Counted from the stretch's first letter, positions 27,611-38,544 are shown. The stretch is DNA of 64,000 bases from Tatumella sp. JGM91 (GCF_018257575.1 NZ_JAERJP010000005.1:124001-188000), one strand, 5' to 3'. The notes: generated by a model not told the origin, from the sequence alone. Numbers and translations: made by a program.

Positions 27611-28813
27611 ATGTCTGAACAAACATTCTCCCGACAGAATGAGCGTATTCGCCCGCCTGTGGGGCTTTTCCCTGCGATGCTTGCCTTGGGAGCGGGCGGA
27701 TTATCTATAGGGACGGGCGAATTCGCGCCGATGAGTCTTCTGCCGGATCTGGCGCGTGGAACAGGCGTCACTGTGCCTGTAGCGGGTGGCTATATCAGCG
27801 CTTATGCGGCCGGAGTTGTGATTGGTGCCCCGGCGATTACGGTGCTGGGGGCGCGTCATAACCGTAAAACATTACTGTTGGTGTTGCTGGTTATTGCATT
27901 TGCAGGCTATGCATTGACCGCTCTGGCCGCAGGTCATAATGCTATGCTGACAGCCCGCTTTATAGCGGGTATGCCTCACGGTGCCTGGTATGGCGTCTCC
28001 GCCCTGGTGGCGGCTTCAATGGTGTCACCGCAATATAAAGCCAGATATATCGGTTATGTCATGCTGGGACTGGCCATAGCCAACGTTGCCGGCGTTCCAC
28101 TGGTTACCCGGGCGGGGCAGGCGCTGGGGTGGCGTATGTCCTTCTGGATCGTAGCCTGGGGTCTGGTCCTGACAGCCTTAATGGTTGTGTTGTTTATTCC
28201 ATCTGTTGCGGCAGACAAGTCAGCATCCCCGCTGAAAGAACTTGGCGCACTGAAAAAGCCACAAATTCTGATGACATTTGCAGTCGCGTCGGTCAGTTTT
28301 GCCGGGATGTTTGCTGTATACAGCTTTATTACTCCTGCGCTGACGGATACAGCAGGGTTTCCTCTCGGGGCTGTACCTTGGATCCTTGCTCTTTGGGGAG
28401 CAGGTATGGTTGCCGGCAATATTATCGGCGGCCGGCTTGCTGATATTGCTCTGGTCCCTTCAATTTTTGGGATCATTCTCTGGAATATCGTTTTTCTCGG
28501 GCTGTTTTCCCTGACCGGTACCCTGAAAGCTCCGGCACTTATTGTGCTGTTTATGCTCGGATGTGGCTTTTCCCTCGTACCGGCACTTCAGTCACATATG
28601 ATGAATATTGCCGGTGAGGCACAGACCCTTGCTTCATCACTGACTCACAGTGCATTTAATATTTCGAATGCCCTCGGCGCAGCAGCAGGCGGTTTTATTA
28701 TCGTTTCGGGCGGTAGCTGGATTTCTACAGGCTGGGTAGGGGCGTGTTTTTCCATATTGGCACTTTTTATTATGTTTTTATCAGTACGTATAAAAGACAG
28801 GAGTCACACATGA
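27611..28813 (+). CDS. MFS transporter, DHA1 drug-efflux type
   Basis: This 400-residue, 12-helix major facilitator resembles AraJ/YdhP-like exporters. It shows LSIGTGEFAPMSLLPDLA in helix 1, the motif A region GARHNRKTLLLVLLV, and MPHGAWYGVSALVAASMV. The start at 27611 follows GGAG. The stop overlaps the next start by ATGA, so it is translationally coupled to the SDR gene. The substrate is unknown. Confidence 0.88.
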   Translation: MSEQTFSRQNERIRPPVGLFPAMLALGAGGLSIGTGEFAPMSLLPDLARGTGVTVPVAGGYISAYAAGVVIGAPAITVLGARHNRKTLLLVLLVIAFAGYALTALAAGHNAMLTARFIAGMPHGAWYGVSALVAASMVSPQYKARYIGYVMLGLAIANVAGVPLVTRAGQALGWRMSFWIVAWGLVLTALMVVLFIPSVAADKSASPLKELGALKKPQILMTFAVASVSFAGMFAVYSFITPALTDTAGFPLGAVPWILALWGAGMVAGNIIGGRLADIALVPSIFGIILWNIVFLGLFSLTGTLKAPALIVLFMLGCGFSLVPALQSHMMNIAGEAQTLASSLTHSAFNISNALGAAAGGFIIVSGGSWISTGWVGACFSILALFIMFLSVRIKDRSHT

Positions 28814-29649
28814 ACGACAAAATCATTAGTGCAGGTAATGTTGCTGTCATTACCGGTGCAGCAAAAGGTATCGGAGCGGCGGCGGCAAGAGTACTGGCCC
28901 AAAAAGGGATGACGCTGTTTCTCTTCGATCGTGACAAGTATCGGCTTGAACAACTGGCCAGCGAACTTGATACGAAAGTACAGCTGGTGGTGGGTGACAT
29001 TACCTGTGGCGAACACCGGCAACAGCTAATGGACAAGGTTTACAGTGCCCGGCTAGAGGTGAGTCTGTTATTTAACAATGCCGGGGTCAAGATTACTGCC
29101 GGTGCCAGTGATTCCCCCGATCTGTGGAGAGAACAGATGGAGGTTAATCTGTTGTCAATGGTCGCGGTCCAGCATATGTTTCTCCCTGAAATGTTAAAAA
29201 TGCCGAAAAAGGGAGCAATTGTTAACCTCGGGTCAAAGGAAGGCATTACAACCCCGCCAGGATTTGCGGCTTATAATGCTTCAAAAGCCGCAGTAAAAGT
29301 TGTTACTGAACAATTGTCGCATCAGCTGTTACAGGAAACCGGTACCAGACTCACGGCTCATCTTCTGGTTCCGGGCTATACCTGGACTGATATGAATGAT
29401 CCGGGTATGGATGAGCATAACGGTAAAAAACCGCATGAAGCATGGACGGCAACACAGGTTATCGACTATTTTCTGCCGCGCTTTGAGCGCGGGGACTTCT
29501 ACATTATCTGTCCTGATAATGCCGTTACCAGTGAAATGGATGCTAAACGCATCCTGTGGGCTACTCAGGATATCACCGAAAACCGTCCGGCTCTGTCTCG
29601 CTGGCATCCTGACTGGAAGGCTGCTTTTGAAGGCTGGATGAAAAGCTGA
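28810..29649 (+). CDS. Short-chain dehydrogenase/reductase
   Basis: This 279-residue SDR is a predicted NAD(P)-dependent oxidoreductase. The cofactor motif is ITGAAKGIGAAAARVLA, the structural motif LLFNNAGV, and the catalytic Tyr/Lys are in FAAYNASKAAVK with the Ser in VNLGSKEG. The C-terminal extension (RWHPDWKAAFEGWMKS) is conserved in related proteins. The start at 28810 lies in the ATGA overlap with the MFS gene, behind AGGAGTCACAC. The pairing with an exporter and a LysR regulator suggests detoxification of a specific compound. Confidence 0.9.
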   Translation: MNDKIISAGNVAVITGAAKGIGAAAARVLAQKGMTLFLFDRDKYRLEQLASELDTKVQLVVGDITCGEHRQQLMDKVYSARLEVSLLFNNAGVKITAGASDSPDLWREQMEVNLLSMVAVQHMFLPEMLKMPKKGAIVNLGSKEGITTPPGFAAYNASKAAVKVVTEQLSHQLLQETGTRLTAHLLVPGYTWTDMNDPGMDEHNGKKPHEAWTATQVIDYFLPRFERGDFYIICPDNAVTSEMDAKRILWATQDITENRPALSRWHPDWKAAFEGWMKS

Positions 29650-30043
29650 TATTCCTCGCGAGTCTGTTTCATTCAGCACAACATCTGATTTTACAGGGCG
29701 CCGGGGTTGACTCCCGACGGCAGGCGACGGGCTGTGCGGGTGGATTAGGTGCTGACCCACTGCGCCCTGATACTGTTTGCTGAAGCTTGCTGAAAAGGAT
29801 TCGCGTCAATGATTTGTATCAATTTTCTCTGAGCGGAATACCGTAGAATCGTCAGTAACAATTATGAATTGTGCGTGGCCTCAAAAATTTACAATCGAAA
29901 TCCGGTTATTTCTTGCGGCATAATCATTTCGACTTCAGTATAACTGATACGTTTCAGCGTTTATGGGGATCCTGTGTTCAGACCGGGTGATTTTTTTTCG
30001 GGAAGTTGCTGAAACGATTCAACAGCAGATAGCGAGGAGTACT
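29650..30043 (+). promoter_or_regulatory. Promoter region of fruBKA with two Cra (FruR) operators
   Basis: TGATACGTTTCAGC (29945-29958; reverse complement GCTGAAACGTATCA) and GCTGAAACGATTCAAC (30008-30023) both match the Cra consensus centred on GCTGAAAC. E. coli fruB likewise has two Cra operators. The second ends about 20 bp before the fruB start, ideal for repression relieved by fructose-1-phosphate. The earlier part of the gap (29650-29940) holds no gene I can support. Confidence 0.85.
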
Positions 30044-31177
30044 ATGTTCCAGCTCGATGTTCAGGCGATACACACGGGTGCCAGCGCCAGTGATAAAACC
30101 GATGCTATTCGTCAGGTTGCGGCGGCATTAGCTTCTGCCGGTAATGTGACCGAAGCTTACGTCAGCGGAATGCTGGCACGCGAACAGCAAACTTCTACTT
30201 TCCTCGGCAATGGTATTGCCATACCCCACGGGACGACCGATACCCGCGATTTGGTATTGAAAACCGGCGTGCAGGTATTTCAGTTTCCGCAGGGCGTTAG
30301 CTGGGGTGAAGACCAGACCGCCTATGTGGTGATTGGTATCGCGGCCAAATCTGATGAACACCTGACTTTACTGCGTCAGCTGACACATGTGTTAAGTGAT
30401 GACAGCATTGCTGAAACACTTAAAACCGCGTCAGCTGAAGAATTACGCGCCATTCTGATGGGGGAAAAACAGGCGGCAGAATTCCGTTTTGATACCTCAA
30501 TGATTGTGACAGATGTTGCTGCGGCTGAACTGATGACCCTGCAGGCACTGAATGCCGGCCGGTTACAGGCCGCCGGCGCGGTGGATGCTTCTTTTGTCAG
30601 TCAGGTAATTTCTGCCAGACCACTGAACCTGGGACAGGGTATCTGGCTGAATGACAGTGCCGCAGGCAATATTTTCAGTGCGATTGCGGTCAGTCGTCCG
30701 GCAACGCCTTTCACCACGGCAGACAATGAACGGGTTGCGCTGTTGATTACGGTCTCCGCTATCGATGATCAGCCTCTGGGCGCGTTAGGTTATCTGCATA
30801 AATTATTAGTCAGTAATAACGCCGGACAACTGCTTACCGCCGATCAGGCAGGCATTCTGTCATTGCTGACCAGTGAGTATGTGGCAGCCAGTGAAGCCGT
30901 TACGGCTGAGTTTGTTATCCGCAATGAGCATGGTTTGCATGCCAGACCAAGTACCGCACTGGTGAGTGTAATCAAAGGCTTTAACAGTGATATTACTGTC
31001 ACTAATCTTGATGGCAGCGGTAAACCAGCCAACGGACGCAGCCTGATGAAAGTCGTTGCCCTCGGGGTCAAAAAAGGCCACCGGCTGCGTTTCACCGCCA
31101 GCGGTGAAGATGCCCATGCGGCAATCGACGCTATCAAAGCCGCCATCGATAGTGGTCTCGGGGAGGGTGCAGCATGA
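30044..31177 (+). CDS. fruB: Fructose PTS EIIA-HPr fusion protein FruB
   Basis: FruB passes phosphate from Enzyme I to FruA during fructose uptake. The 377-residue protein (E. coli 376) starts [20 protein letters not shown] behind GCGAGGAG. The N-terminal EIIA domain has its active His in [12 protein letters not shown], a central domain follows, and the C-terminal HPr-like domain has its active His in [16 protein letters not shown]. The open frame upstream of 30044 covers the Cra operator and is rejected. The stop overlaps fruK by ATGA. Confidence 0.97.
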   Translation: MFQLDVQAIHTGASASDKTDAIRQVAAALASAGNVTEAYVSGMLAREQQTSTFLGNGIAIPHGTTDTRDLVLKTGVQVFQFPQGVSWGEDQTAYVVIGIAAKSDEHLTLLRQLTHVLSDDSIAETLKTASAEELRAILMGEKQAAEFRFDTSMIVTDVAAAELMTLQALNAGRLQAAGAVDASFVSQVISARPLNLGQGIWLNDSAAGNIFSAIAVSRPATPFTTADNERVALLITVSAIDDQPLGALGYLHKLLVSNNAGQLLTADQAGILSLLTSEYVAASEAVTAEFVIRNEHGLHARPSTALVSVIKGFNSDITVTNLDGSGKPANGRSLMKVVALGVKKGHRLRFTASGEDAHAAIDAIKAAIDSGLGEGAA

Positions 31178-32112
31178 GCAGAAGAGTGGCGACTATTACA
31201 TTAAACCCGGCATATGACCTGGTGGGCTCGACCCCGGCAGTGGAACTCGGTGAAGTTAACCTGGTGAAAACTACCGGCCTGCATGCTGCAGGTAAAGGTA
31301 TCAATGTTGCTAAGGTACTCAAAGACCTGGGGATTGATGTCACTGTGGGTGGCTTTCTGGGCAAAGAAAACCAGGACGGGTTTCAGCAATTATTCAGTGA
31401 ACTGGGGATTGCTAACCGTTTTCAGGTAGTTGAGGGCCGTACCCGGATTAACGTTAAGCTGACTGAGCAAACCGGTGATGTGACAGATTTTAACTTCTCC
31501 GGTTTCAGTGTCACCCCCCGCGACTGGGATCGTTTTACGACGGACTCCCTTAGCTGGCTGGGTCAGTTTGATATGGTCTGTGTCAGCGGAAGTCTGCCGG
31601 AAGGTGTTTCCCCGCAAGCCTTTACCGAATGGATGAAAGCCCTGCGTTCCTTATGTCCGTGCATTATTTTTGACAGCAGCCGCAGTGCACTTGAAGCGGG
31701 GCTGAAAGCAGCACCATGGCTGGTTAAACCTAATCGCCGTGAACTGGAAACCTGGGCCGGAAAACCACTGCCAACCCTGCAGGATGTGATTGACAGCGCC
31801 CACCGGTTACGTGAAGAAGGGATTGCCCATGTGGTGATCTCTCTGGGGGCCGAAGGTGCATTATGGGTTAATGCGTCGGGTGAATGGCTGGCGAAGCCCC
31901 CGGCCTGTGAAGTCGTCAGTACTGTGGGGGCCGGAGACTCAATGGTCGGCGGGCTGATTTATGGCCTGCTGATGCGTGAGTCCAGTGAGCATACCTTGCG
32001 GCTGGCAACGGCAGTGGCTGCACTGGCTGTCAGCCAGAGCAATGTAGGCGTCTCCGACAGGGCACAACTGGCGGCAATGATGGCACGTGTCGATTTACAA
32101 CCCGTCCACTGA
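31174..32112 (+). CDS. fruK: 1-phosphofructokinase FruK
   Basis: FruK phosphorylates fructose-1-phosphate to fructose-1,6-bisphosphate. It has 312 residues (the E. coli length). PfkB-family signatures are [16 protein letters not shown] near the N-terminus and [19 protein letters not shown] near the C-terminus, with the catalytic Asp in GAGDS. It is the middle gene of the overlapping fruB-fruK-fruA operon. Confidence 0.97.
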   Translation: MSRRVATITLNPAYDLVGSTPAVELGEVNLVKTTGLHAAGKGINVAKVLKDLGIDVTVGGFLGKENQDGFQQLFSELGIANRFQVVEGRTRINVKLTEQTGDVTDFNFSGFSVTPRDWDRFTTDSLSWLGQFDMVCVSGSLPEGVSPQAFTEWMKALRSLCPCIIFDSSRSALEAGLKAAPWLVKPNRRELETWAGKPLPTLQDVIDSAHRLREEGIAHVVISLGAEGALWVNASGEWLAKPPACEVVSTVGAGDSMVGGLIYGLLMRESSEHTLRLATAVAALAVSQSNVGVSDRAQLAAMMARVDLQPVH

Positions 32113-32129
32113 CAGCAGAAGAGGAATAA

Positions 32130-33845
32130 ATGATGAAAGCGCTGCTGATAACTGATGCATCACTGGGCAAAGCCAGTGCATTTTTTGCAGGCAAAGCGGC
32201 TGAAGCTGCTGCCGAAAAAAGCGGAATTACACTTACCACCTCAGCGGAAGATGCAGAACTGGTGATTGTTGCAGGCAATACTCTGCCTTCTGACGGCGGA
32301 TTGTCAGGGAAAAAACTCTGGCAAGGTGAATTGCAGGCGTTACTGAATGATAGCGTGGCTTTTCTGACCACTGCCCGTGAACAAGCCAGCGAATGGCAGG
32401 CCACCGATATTGCCGAATCTGTCCTGCCGGCGGTTGACCTGCCGGGCGGACCTAAGCGTATTGTTGCGGTCACCGCCTGCCCGACCGGTGTGGCGCATAC
32501 CTTTATGGCGGCAGAAGCGATTGAGGCAGAGGCGAAAAAACGTGGCTGGTGGTATAAGGTCGAAACCCGCGGTTCAGTCGGGGCTGGCAATGCGATTACG
32601 CCCGAAGAAGTTGCTGCTGCAGATCTGGTCATTGTGGCTGCAGATATCGAAGTGGATTTGGCAAAATTCGCCGGCAAGCCAATGTACCGGACCTCGACCA
32701 GCCTGGCATTAAAGAAAACTGCTCAGGAATTTGATAAAGCCCTGAGTGAAGCGAAACCCTACAACCCGGCCGGCAGTCCGGCGGCTGCAGCGGGTAGTGG
32801 TGACAGCAGTAAAGAAAAGGCCGGTGCTTACCGACACCTGCTGACCGGGGTGTCTTACATGCTACCGATGGTGGTGGCCGGCGGGTTATGTATTGCTCTG
32901 TCTTTTGCCTTTGGTATCAATGCCTTTAAACAGGAAGGCTCACTGGCAGCCGCACTGATGCAAATCGGTGGTGGCAGTGCGTTTGCCCTGATGGTGCCGG
33001 TACTGGCCGGGTATATCGCTTTCTCGATTGCCGATCGTCCTGGTTTAACCCCGGGCCTGATTGGCGGTATGCTGGCTACCAGCACGAATGCTGGCTTCCT
33101 CGGGGGGATTATTGCCGGGTTTATTGCCGGTTATGTGGCTAAATTTATCAGTACCCGGCTGAAGTTACCGCAAAGTATGGAAGCGCTGAAGCCTATTCTG
33201 ATTATACCGCTACTGGCCAGTCTGGTGACCGGATTGCTGATGATCTACGTTGTCGGTAAACCTGTTGCGGCGGTAATGGAAGGACTGACCCACTGGCTGG
33301 GTAATATGGGAACGGCGAATGCGGTGCTGTTAGGCGCGGTATTGGGTGGCATGATGTGTTCGGATATGGGCGGACCGGTCAATAAAGTGGCCTACGCGTT
33401 TGGGGTGGGTCTGTTAAGTACCAAAACCTATGGGCCTATGGCTGCGATTATGGCCGCCGGTATGGTACCACCGCTGGCAATGGGTCTGGCGACGTTGCTG
33501 GCCCGTAAAAAATTCAATCAGGGACAACAGGAAGGCGGTAAAGCAGCACTGGTGCTGGGCTTATGCTTTATTTCTGAAGGGGCGATTCCGTTTGCCGCCA
33601 GGGATCCTATCCGTGTGATCCCGTGTTGTATGGTCGGGGGGGCGGTAACAGGCGCAATTTCTATGGCGGTTGGCGCACAGTTGATGGCACCTCATGGCGG
33701 TTTGTTTGTTCTGCTGATCCCCGGTGCGATCACCCCGGTATTAGGTTATCTGCTGGCGATTATTACGGGTACTCTGCTTTCAGGTATCGCCTATGCGCTG
33801 CTGAAAAGACCGGAAACGGTGGCAGCAACCACGGCTACCGCCTGA
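32130..33845 (+). CDS. fruA: Fructose PTS EIIB'BC component FruA
   Basis: FruA is the fructose-specific membrane permease and phosphotransferase. The 571-residue protein (E. coli 563) starts MMKALLITDASLGKASAFFA behind GAGGAATAA. The N-terminal B' domain is followed by EIIB with the phospho-Cys in TACPTGVAHTFMAAEAIE. The EIIC domain has about eight to ten helices, including GVSYMLPMVVAGGLCIAL and SEGAIPFAARDP. It closes the operon and is followed by a terminator shared with nfo. Confidence 0.97.
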   Translation: MMKALLITDASLGKASAFFAGKAAEAAAEKSGITLTTSAEDAELVIVAGNTLPSDGGLSGKKLWQGELQALLNDSVAFLTTAREQASEWQATDIAESVLPAVDLPGGPKRIVAVTACPTGVAHTFMAAEAIEAEAKKRGWWYKVETRGSVGAGNAITPEEVAAADLVIVAADIEVDLAKFAGKPMYRTSTSLALKKTAQEFDKALSEAKPYNPAGSPAAAAGSGDSSKEKAGAYRHLLTGVSYMLPMVVAGGLCIALSFAFGINAFKQEGSLAAALMQIGGGSAFALMVPVLAGYIAFSIADRPGLTPGLIGGMLATSTNAGFLGGIIAGFIAGYVAKFISTRLKLPQSMEALKPILIIPLLASLVTGLLMIYVVGKPVAAVMEGLTHWLGNMGTANAVLLGAVLGGMMCSDMGGPVNKVAYAFGVGLLSTKTYGPMAAIMAAGMVPPLAMGLATLLARKKFNQGQQEGGKAALVLGLCFISEGAIPFAARDPIRVIPCCMVGGAVTGAISMAVGAQLMAPHGGLFVLLIPGAITPVLGYLLAIITGTLLSGIAYALLKRPETVAATTATA

Positions 33846-33860
33846 CGGCTGGCAGCAGAA

Positions 33861-33896
33861 AAAAAACCCGTGGCGCACAGCGCCCCGGGTTTTAGT
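33861..33896. terminator. Bidirectional terminator between fruA and nfo
   Basis: AAAACCCG and CGGGTTTT flank a TGGCGCACAGCGCC inner stem, with A and T runs on each side. Confidence 0.85.
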
Positions 33897-33900
33897 TTTT

Positions 33901-34746
33901 TCAGGCCGTTTGTTGCGCTTTCAGCCAGGCGATTTCGTCTTTCCAGATCTCCGGATCAACGGTTTCCAGAATTAACGGAATACCGTCGAAACGTGGATCT
34001 TTCATCAGCCAGCTAAAAACGGTATTGCCGATATTTCCCTGGCCCAGGCTATGATGCCGGTCGACCCGACTGCCGAACTCGCTTTTTGCATCATTAAGGT
34101 GCATGCCGCGCAGATACTTAAAGCCGACCACCCGTTCAAATTCCCTGAAAGTCGCTTCACAGCTTTCGACGCTGCGTAAATCATAGCCAGCGGCAAAAGC
34201 ATGGCAGGTATCGATACACACCCCGACCCGGCTTTTGTCTTCAACCTGGTCAATGATTTCTGCGAGATGTTCGAAACGAAAGCCGAGGTTACTGCCCTGA
34301 CCGGCGGTGTTTTCTATCACCGCAGTCACTCCTTCGGTCTGATCAAGGGCAATGTTCACCGACTCAGCAATCAGTTTCAGACAGGCTGACTCAGTAATTT
34401 GCTGCAGATGACTGCCGGGATGAAAATTAAGTAATGACAGCCCCAGTGATCCGGCCCGCTGCATTTCATCGATAAAAGCCAGCCGTGATTTTTCCAGCGC
34501 TTCACTGACCGGATGTCCCAGATTGATCAGGTAACTGTCATGGGGCAGGATCTGTGCCGTACTGAAATTATATTTTTCACAGGCCTGGCGAAACGCATCA
34601 ATAGTTTGTGATGTCAGTGCTGCGGCCCGCCATTGACGCTGATTTTTGGTAAACAGAGCAAAAGCGGTAGCTTCTAATTCGTGTGCGCGCAGGACTGCAT
34701 TTTCGACTCCGCCAGCAGCGCTGACATGCGCACCAATAAACTTCAT
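33901..34746 (-). CDS. nfo: Endonuclease IV (AP endonuclease)
   Basis: Nfo incises abasic sites and oxidised 3' ends in base-excision repair. The 281-residue TIM-barrel enzyme starts [21 protein letters not shown]. Zinc-ligand segments are visible: [56 protein letters not shown] and [11 protein letters not shown]. It converges on fruA, as in E. coli. Confidence 0.97.
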   Translation of the reverse strand: MKFIGAHVSAAGGVENAVLRAHELEATAFALFTKNQRQWRAAALTSQTIDAFRQACEKYNFSTAQILPHDSYLINLGHPVSEALEKSRLAFIDEMQRAGSLGLSLLNFHPGSHLQQITESACLKLIAESVNIALDQTEGVTAVIENTAGQGSNLGFRFEHLAEIIDQVEDKSRVGVCIDTCHAFAAGYDLRSVESCEATFREFERVVGFKYLRGMHLNDAKSEFGSRVDRHHSLGQGNIGNTVFSWLMKDPRFDGIPLILETVDPEIWKDEIAWLKAQQTA

Positions 34747-34804
34747 AGCCGTTTCTCCTCAGTATCGGGCTTGCGATAGATTTAACACTATAATACCTGA
34801 GGAA

Positions 34805-35863
34805 TTACTTCATAACATGCCATAGCAACAGATTGACCGCGGCACCACCAATAATCAGCCAGATAAATATCAGCAGACCCAGCAGCATGGGTTTCAGCCC
34901 CGCTTGTCTGAGTTGCCTGGTGCGGGTTGTCAGCCCCAGGGCCGCCATGGCCATTGCCAGCATCAGATTATCGGTATGATGGATAAGTTGCAGCACAGGT
35001 TGCGGCAATAAATGGAAAGAATTAATCCCTGCCACCAGCATAAACAGCAGCGCAAACCACGGGAAACGAATCTTGCCCTGCGGACCGGCATGCTGCGGGA
35101 GGGTGCCGGTGAGCCACTGACTGAGCAATAACAGAAAGGGTGCCAGCATCATCACCCGCAGCATTTTGGCAATGACGGCACTGTTTTCTGCTTCAGTACT
35201 GATCGAATGACCTGCCGCCACGACCTGGGCAACTTCATGGACTGTGGACCCGGTATAAATACCGAATTGTGCGGCGGTCAGGGCAGGGTACAGAGGATGG
35301 ATAAGATTCCATAGTAACGGATAAATTATAATTGCACTGCTGCCGAAGATCACCACTGTCCCTATCGCCACCGCCGTGTGATTTGCTCCGGCTCTGATCA
35401 CCGGTCCGGTGGCCAGTACCGCAGCAGCGCCGCAGATACTGCTGCCAGCCCCAATCAGCCAGACGGTCTGCCGGTCGAGTTTCAGCCAGCAGATCCCCGC
35501 CAGACAGGTCAGAAAAAAGGTACTGCTCAGCATAATAAGGTCGGTAAACAAGCCCTGATAACCGATGGTCCCGATTTGCTGAAAAGTCAGGTTAAAGCCG
35601 TACAAAATAATACCGCCACGTAACAGGTAATGTTTACTGAAATTTATTCCGGCGGTGCAGTGCTCACTGATGCGGGCCGGAAGCAGATTACCGATAATCA
35701 TTCCCGCAATAATCGCCAGGGTTAGAGTGCCCAGTCCCGTGGCTGTAATTTGCTGAATCTGTGTCAGCAATATACTACCGGCAGCGATCAGCACGGTGAC
35801 GGCTATACCACTTAGCCAGTTAATGGCTGCGGCAGGATTGTATCCCTGGTATCGGGTGTGCAT
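34805..35863 (-). CDS. yeiH: YeiH/PSE family inner-membrane protein
   Basis: This 352-residue, roughly 10-helix protein belongs to the UPF0324 / putative sulfate exporter family. The start MHTRYQGYNPAAAINWLSGI at 35863 follows AGAGGAGAATGCC. Family segments are LGTLTLAIIAGMIIGNLLP, LIGAGSSICGAAAVLATGPV and TGSTVHEVAQVVAAG. It is divergent from yeiE, its LysR neighbour in E. coli and the likely regulator. Confidence 0.93.
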   Translation of the reverse strand: MHTRYQGYNPAAAINWLSGIAVTVLIAAGSILLTQIQQITATGLGTLTLAIIAGMIIGNLLPARISEHCTAGINFSKHYLLRGGIILYGFNLTFQQIGTIGYQGLFTDLIMLSSTFFLTCLAGICWLKLDRQTVWLIGAGSSICGAAAVLATGPVIRAGANHTAVAIGTVVIFGSSAIIIYPLLWNLIHPLYPALTAAQFGIYTGSTVHEVAQVVAAGHSISTEAENSAVIAKMLRVMMLAPFLLLLSQWLTGTLPQHAGPQGKIRFPWFALLFMLVAGINSFHLLPQPVLQLIHHTDNLMLAMAMAALGLTTRTRQLRQAGLKPMLLGLLIFIWLIIGGAAVNLLLWHVMK

Positions 35864-36006
35864 GGCATTCTCCTCTGTATGCTGAACACCCGCGATCCTG
35901 CATTGATTTTCATTAAAAGAGAAATTGATTATAATTTTATAATTAACCATTATAAGTGGTAAGTAAATTAGCAGCCTGGTCTGCGCGCCTGCCGGAGGAA
36001 AAGAGC

Positions 36007-36873
36007 ATGCATATTACCCTGCGACAACTGGACGTATTTTGTGCAATTGTTAAGAATGGTTCCACCATTCAGGCTGCCCGACAGCTGGCCTTGTCTCAGT
36101 CTGCTGTCAGTGCGGCCCTTGCAGACCTGGAAAACCAGCTGTCGGTACAGTTATTTGACCGGGCAGGAAAAAGACTGGTGGTTAACGAACATGGCAGGTT
36201 GCTGTACCCGAAAGCCATCTCTTTACTGGAACAGGCAAAAGAAGCCGAACAGTTGTTTTGTGATGATGAAGGGGCGATACAGATCGCTGCCAGCAGTACC
36301 ATCGGGAATTATTTACTGCCGGCAATGATGGCAAATTACCGTCGCGACTATCCCCATTCCCCGCTGGAACTGACTGTGGGTAACAGTCAGGATGTGATTC
36401 AGGCAGTAAGCGATTTTCGTGTGGATGTGGGGCTGATTGAAGGCCCTTGTCATGTGACCGGGATTGTCAGTGAGAACTGGATGGATGATGAGCTGGTCGT
36501 TTTCGCAGATCCCCGTGCTGATATTTTCTCCCGGCCGGTTACCCTTGAAAGACTGGCGTTATCACCGTGGATCCTTCGTGAACGGGGATCCGGTACCCGT
36601 GAGATTGTCGATTACCTTCTGTTATCTCATTTACCTTATTTCCGGGTCGGGATGGAACTGGGGAATTCCGAAGCCATCAAACATGCGGTCCGTTATGGTA
36701 TGGGGGTCAGCTGCCTGTCACGGCGGGTAATTACCGACCAGCTGGAAAATGGCAGCCTGCGACAGGTAGCGCTGCCATTACCGCCACTGACACGGACCCT
36801 GTACCGGATCCATCATCAGCAGAAGCATTTATCCCGCGCATTACTGCGTTTTTTGTCCTATTGTCATGAATAA
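36007..36873 (+). CDS. yeiE: LysR family regulator YeiE
   Basis: This 288-residue LTTR starts [20 protein letters not shown] at 36007 behind GGAGGAAAAG. The HTH includes [37 protein letters not shown]. The effector domain carries [21 protein letters not shown] and [17 protein letters not shown], the CysB/CbbR-like pattern of YeiE. In E. coli it controls the divergent yeiH. Membership is secure; the regulon is known only by homology. Confidence 0.93.
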   Translation: MHITLRQLDVFCAIVKNGSTIQAARQLALSQSAVSAALADLENQLSVQLFDRAGKRLVVNEHGRLLYPKAISLLEQAKEAEQLFCDDEGAIQIAASSTIGNYLLPAMMANYRRDYPHSPLELTVGNSQDVIQAVSDFRVDVGLIEGPCHVTGIVSENWMDDELVVFADPRADIFSRPVTLERLALSPWILRERGSGTREIVDYLLLSHLPYFRVGMELGNSEAIKHAVRYGMGVSCLSRRVITDQLENGSLRQVALPLPPLTRTLYRIHHQQKHLSRALLRFLSYCHE

Positions 36874-37044
36874 AATGATAGCCAAAAGAACCGGCGAGGC
36901 AGTATTTATTCCTGCTTTATGGCAGGTTTGCTAATAATCGCCGGACAATCATGAAGGTAACTAATAACAACCGTGGTAATGCTATACAGTGATAAGTTAG
37001 CTGGTACAATCGCGCCTCATTTTTATCCAGCATAGTGTTTACTG

Positions 37045-38523
37045 ATGAATAATAATTCAAATACCACAGATAAGCCTGCCCTGAAGCGCGTATTAAAAGC
37101 CCGCCATCTGACCATGATTGCCATTGGCGGTTCAATTGGTACCGGTTTGTTTGTTGCCTCAGGTGCCAGCATTTCTCAGGCAGGGCCGGGGGGAGCATTG
37201 CTCTCTTACGCCGTTATTGGCCTGATGGTCTATTTTTTGATGACCAGCCTCGGGGAACTGGCCGCTTACATGCCGGTCTCCGGTTCTTTTGCAACCTACG
37301 GGTCAAAATATGTTGAAGAAGGATTTGGTTTCGCCCTCGGCTGGAACTACTGGTACAACTGGGCGGTAACCATCGCTGTTGATCTGGTGGCAGCGCAACT
37401 GGTCATGGGCTACTGGCTGCCGGAAGTACCGGGCTGGATCTGGAGCTGCCTGTTCCTGGCGATCATCTTCCTGTTGAATGTGATTTCCGTTAAAGGCTTT
37501 GGTGAAGCTGAATACTGGTTCTCACTGATTAAAGTTGTCACCGTAGTGGTATTTATCATTGTCGGTCTGCTGATGGTCACCGGGATTATGCGCGGCGCAG
37601 GTACAGGTGGCGGCTGGCATAACTGGACTATCGGCGATGCGCCTTTTGCCGGCGGTTTTTCGGCCATGATTGGTGTGGCTATGATTGTCGGGTTCTCTTT
37701 CCAGGGCACTGAACTGATCGGTATTGCTGCCGGGGAATCCGAAAATCCGGGTAAAAATATTCCGCGCGCGGTCCGGCAGGTTTTCTGGCGTATTCTGCTG
37801 TTTTACGTGCTGGCGATTCTGATCATTAGCCTGCTGCTGCCTTATACGGACCCGCGGCTATTGCACAATGATGTTAAAGATATCAGTGTCAGTCCGTTTA
37901 CTCTGGTGTTTCAGAATGCCGGGTTACTGTCTGCTGCAGCGGTGATGAATGCGGTGATCCTGACGGCAGTGTTGTCTGCCGGTAACTCCGGGATGTATGC
38001 TTCAACCCGTATGCTGTTTACCCTGGCTCAGGAAGGTAAAGCGCCAAAGATTTTTGCGCGCCTGACGGCAAACGGGGTACCACGTAACGCCCTGATTGCG
38101 ACTACGGTAATTGCCGGCTTATGTTTCCTGTCGTCAAAATTTGGTAACCAGACAGTATATCTGTGGTTACTGAATACCTCTGGTATGACCGGATTTATCG
38201 CCTGGCTGGGCATTGCCATCAGCCACTATCGTTTCCGCCGTGGCTATGTGGCTCGCGGACTGGATCTGGATGCCTTGCCTTACCGCTCCGGATTATTCCC
38301 GCTCGGTCCGGTGTTTGCTTTTGTGCTTTGTCTGCTGATTACTCTCGGACAGAACTATCAGGCCTTTATGGAAGACCATATTGACTGGTATGGGGTTACG
38401 GCAACCTATATCGGTATTCCGTTGTTCCTGTTGATCTGGCTGGGCTATAAATGGTCCCGCGGCACCCGGTTTGTCAGATATCAGGATATGGAATTTCCTG
38501 CTGTCGGTGAGGATAAGCACTGA
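37045..38523 (+). CDS. lysP: Lysine-specific permease LysP
   Basis: LysP imports L-lysine with protons and acts as a lysine sensor for CadC. The 492-residue APC transporter has 12 helices. KRVLKARHLTMIAIGGSIGTGLFVASGASI, NWAVTIAVDLVAAQLVMGYW and FSFQGTELIGIAAGESENPGKNIPRA closely follow E. coli LysP (489 residues). The start 37045 is preceded by a weak ribosome binding site. Neighbours yeiE and yeiG are conserved. Confidence 0.95.
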   Translation: MNNNSNTTDKPALKRVLKARHLTMIAIGGSIGTGLFVASGASISQAGPGGALLSYAVIGLMVYFLMTSLGELAAYMPVSGSFATYGSKYVEEGFGFALGWNYWYNWAVTIAVDLVAAQLVMGYWLPEVPGWIWSCLFLAIIFLLNVISVKGFGEAEYWFSLIKVVTVVVFIIVGLLMVTGIMRGAGTGGGWHNWTIGDAPFAGGFSAMIGVAMIVGFSFQGTELIGIAAGESENPGKNIPRAVRQVFWRILLFYVLAILIISLLLPYTDPRLLHNDVKDISVSPFTLVFQNAGLLSAAAVMNAVILTAVLSAGNSGMYASTRMLFTLAQEGKAPKIFARLTANGVPRNALIATTVIAGLCFLSSKFGNQTVYLWLLNTSGMTGFIAWLGIAISHYRFRRGYVARGLDLDALPYRSGLFPLGPVFAFVLCLLITLGQNYQAFMEDHIDWYGVTATYIGIPLFLLIWLGYKWSRGTRFVRYQDMEFPAVGEDKH

Positions 38524-38544
38524 TACTGACTAAACAGCGATAAA

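Noticed and set aside
29329..29760. Minus-strand frame of 143 codons at the end of the SDR gene
   Set aside because: Largely antisense to the SDR coding region, with no family features.
32030..32677. Open frame of 215 codons on the minus strand
   Set aside because: Antisense to fruK/fruA with an Ala/Ser-rich composition typical of a shadow frame of a GC-rich gene.
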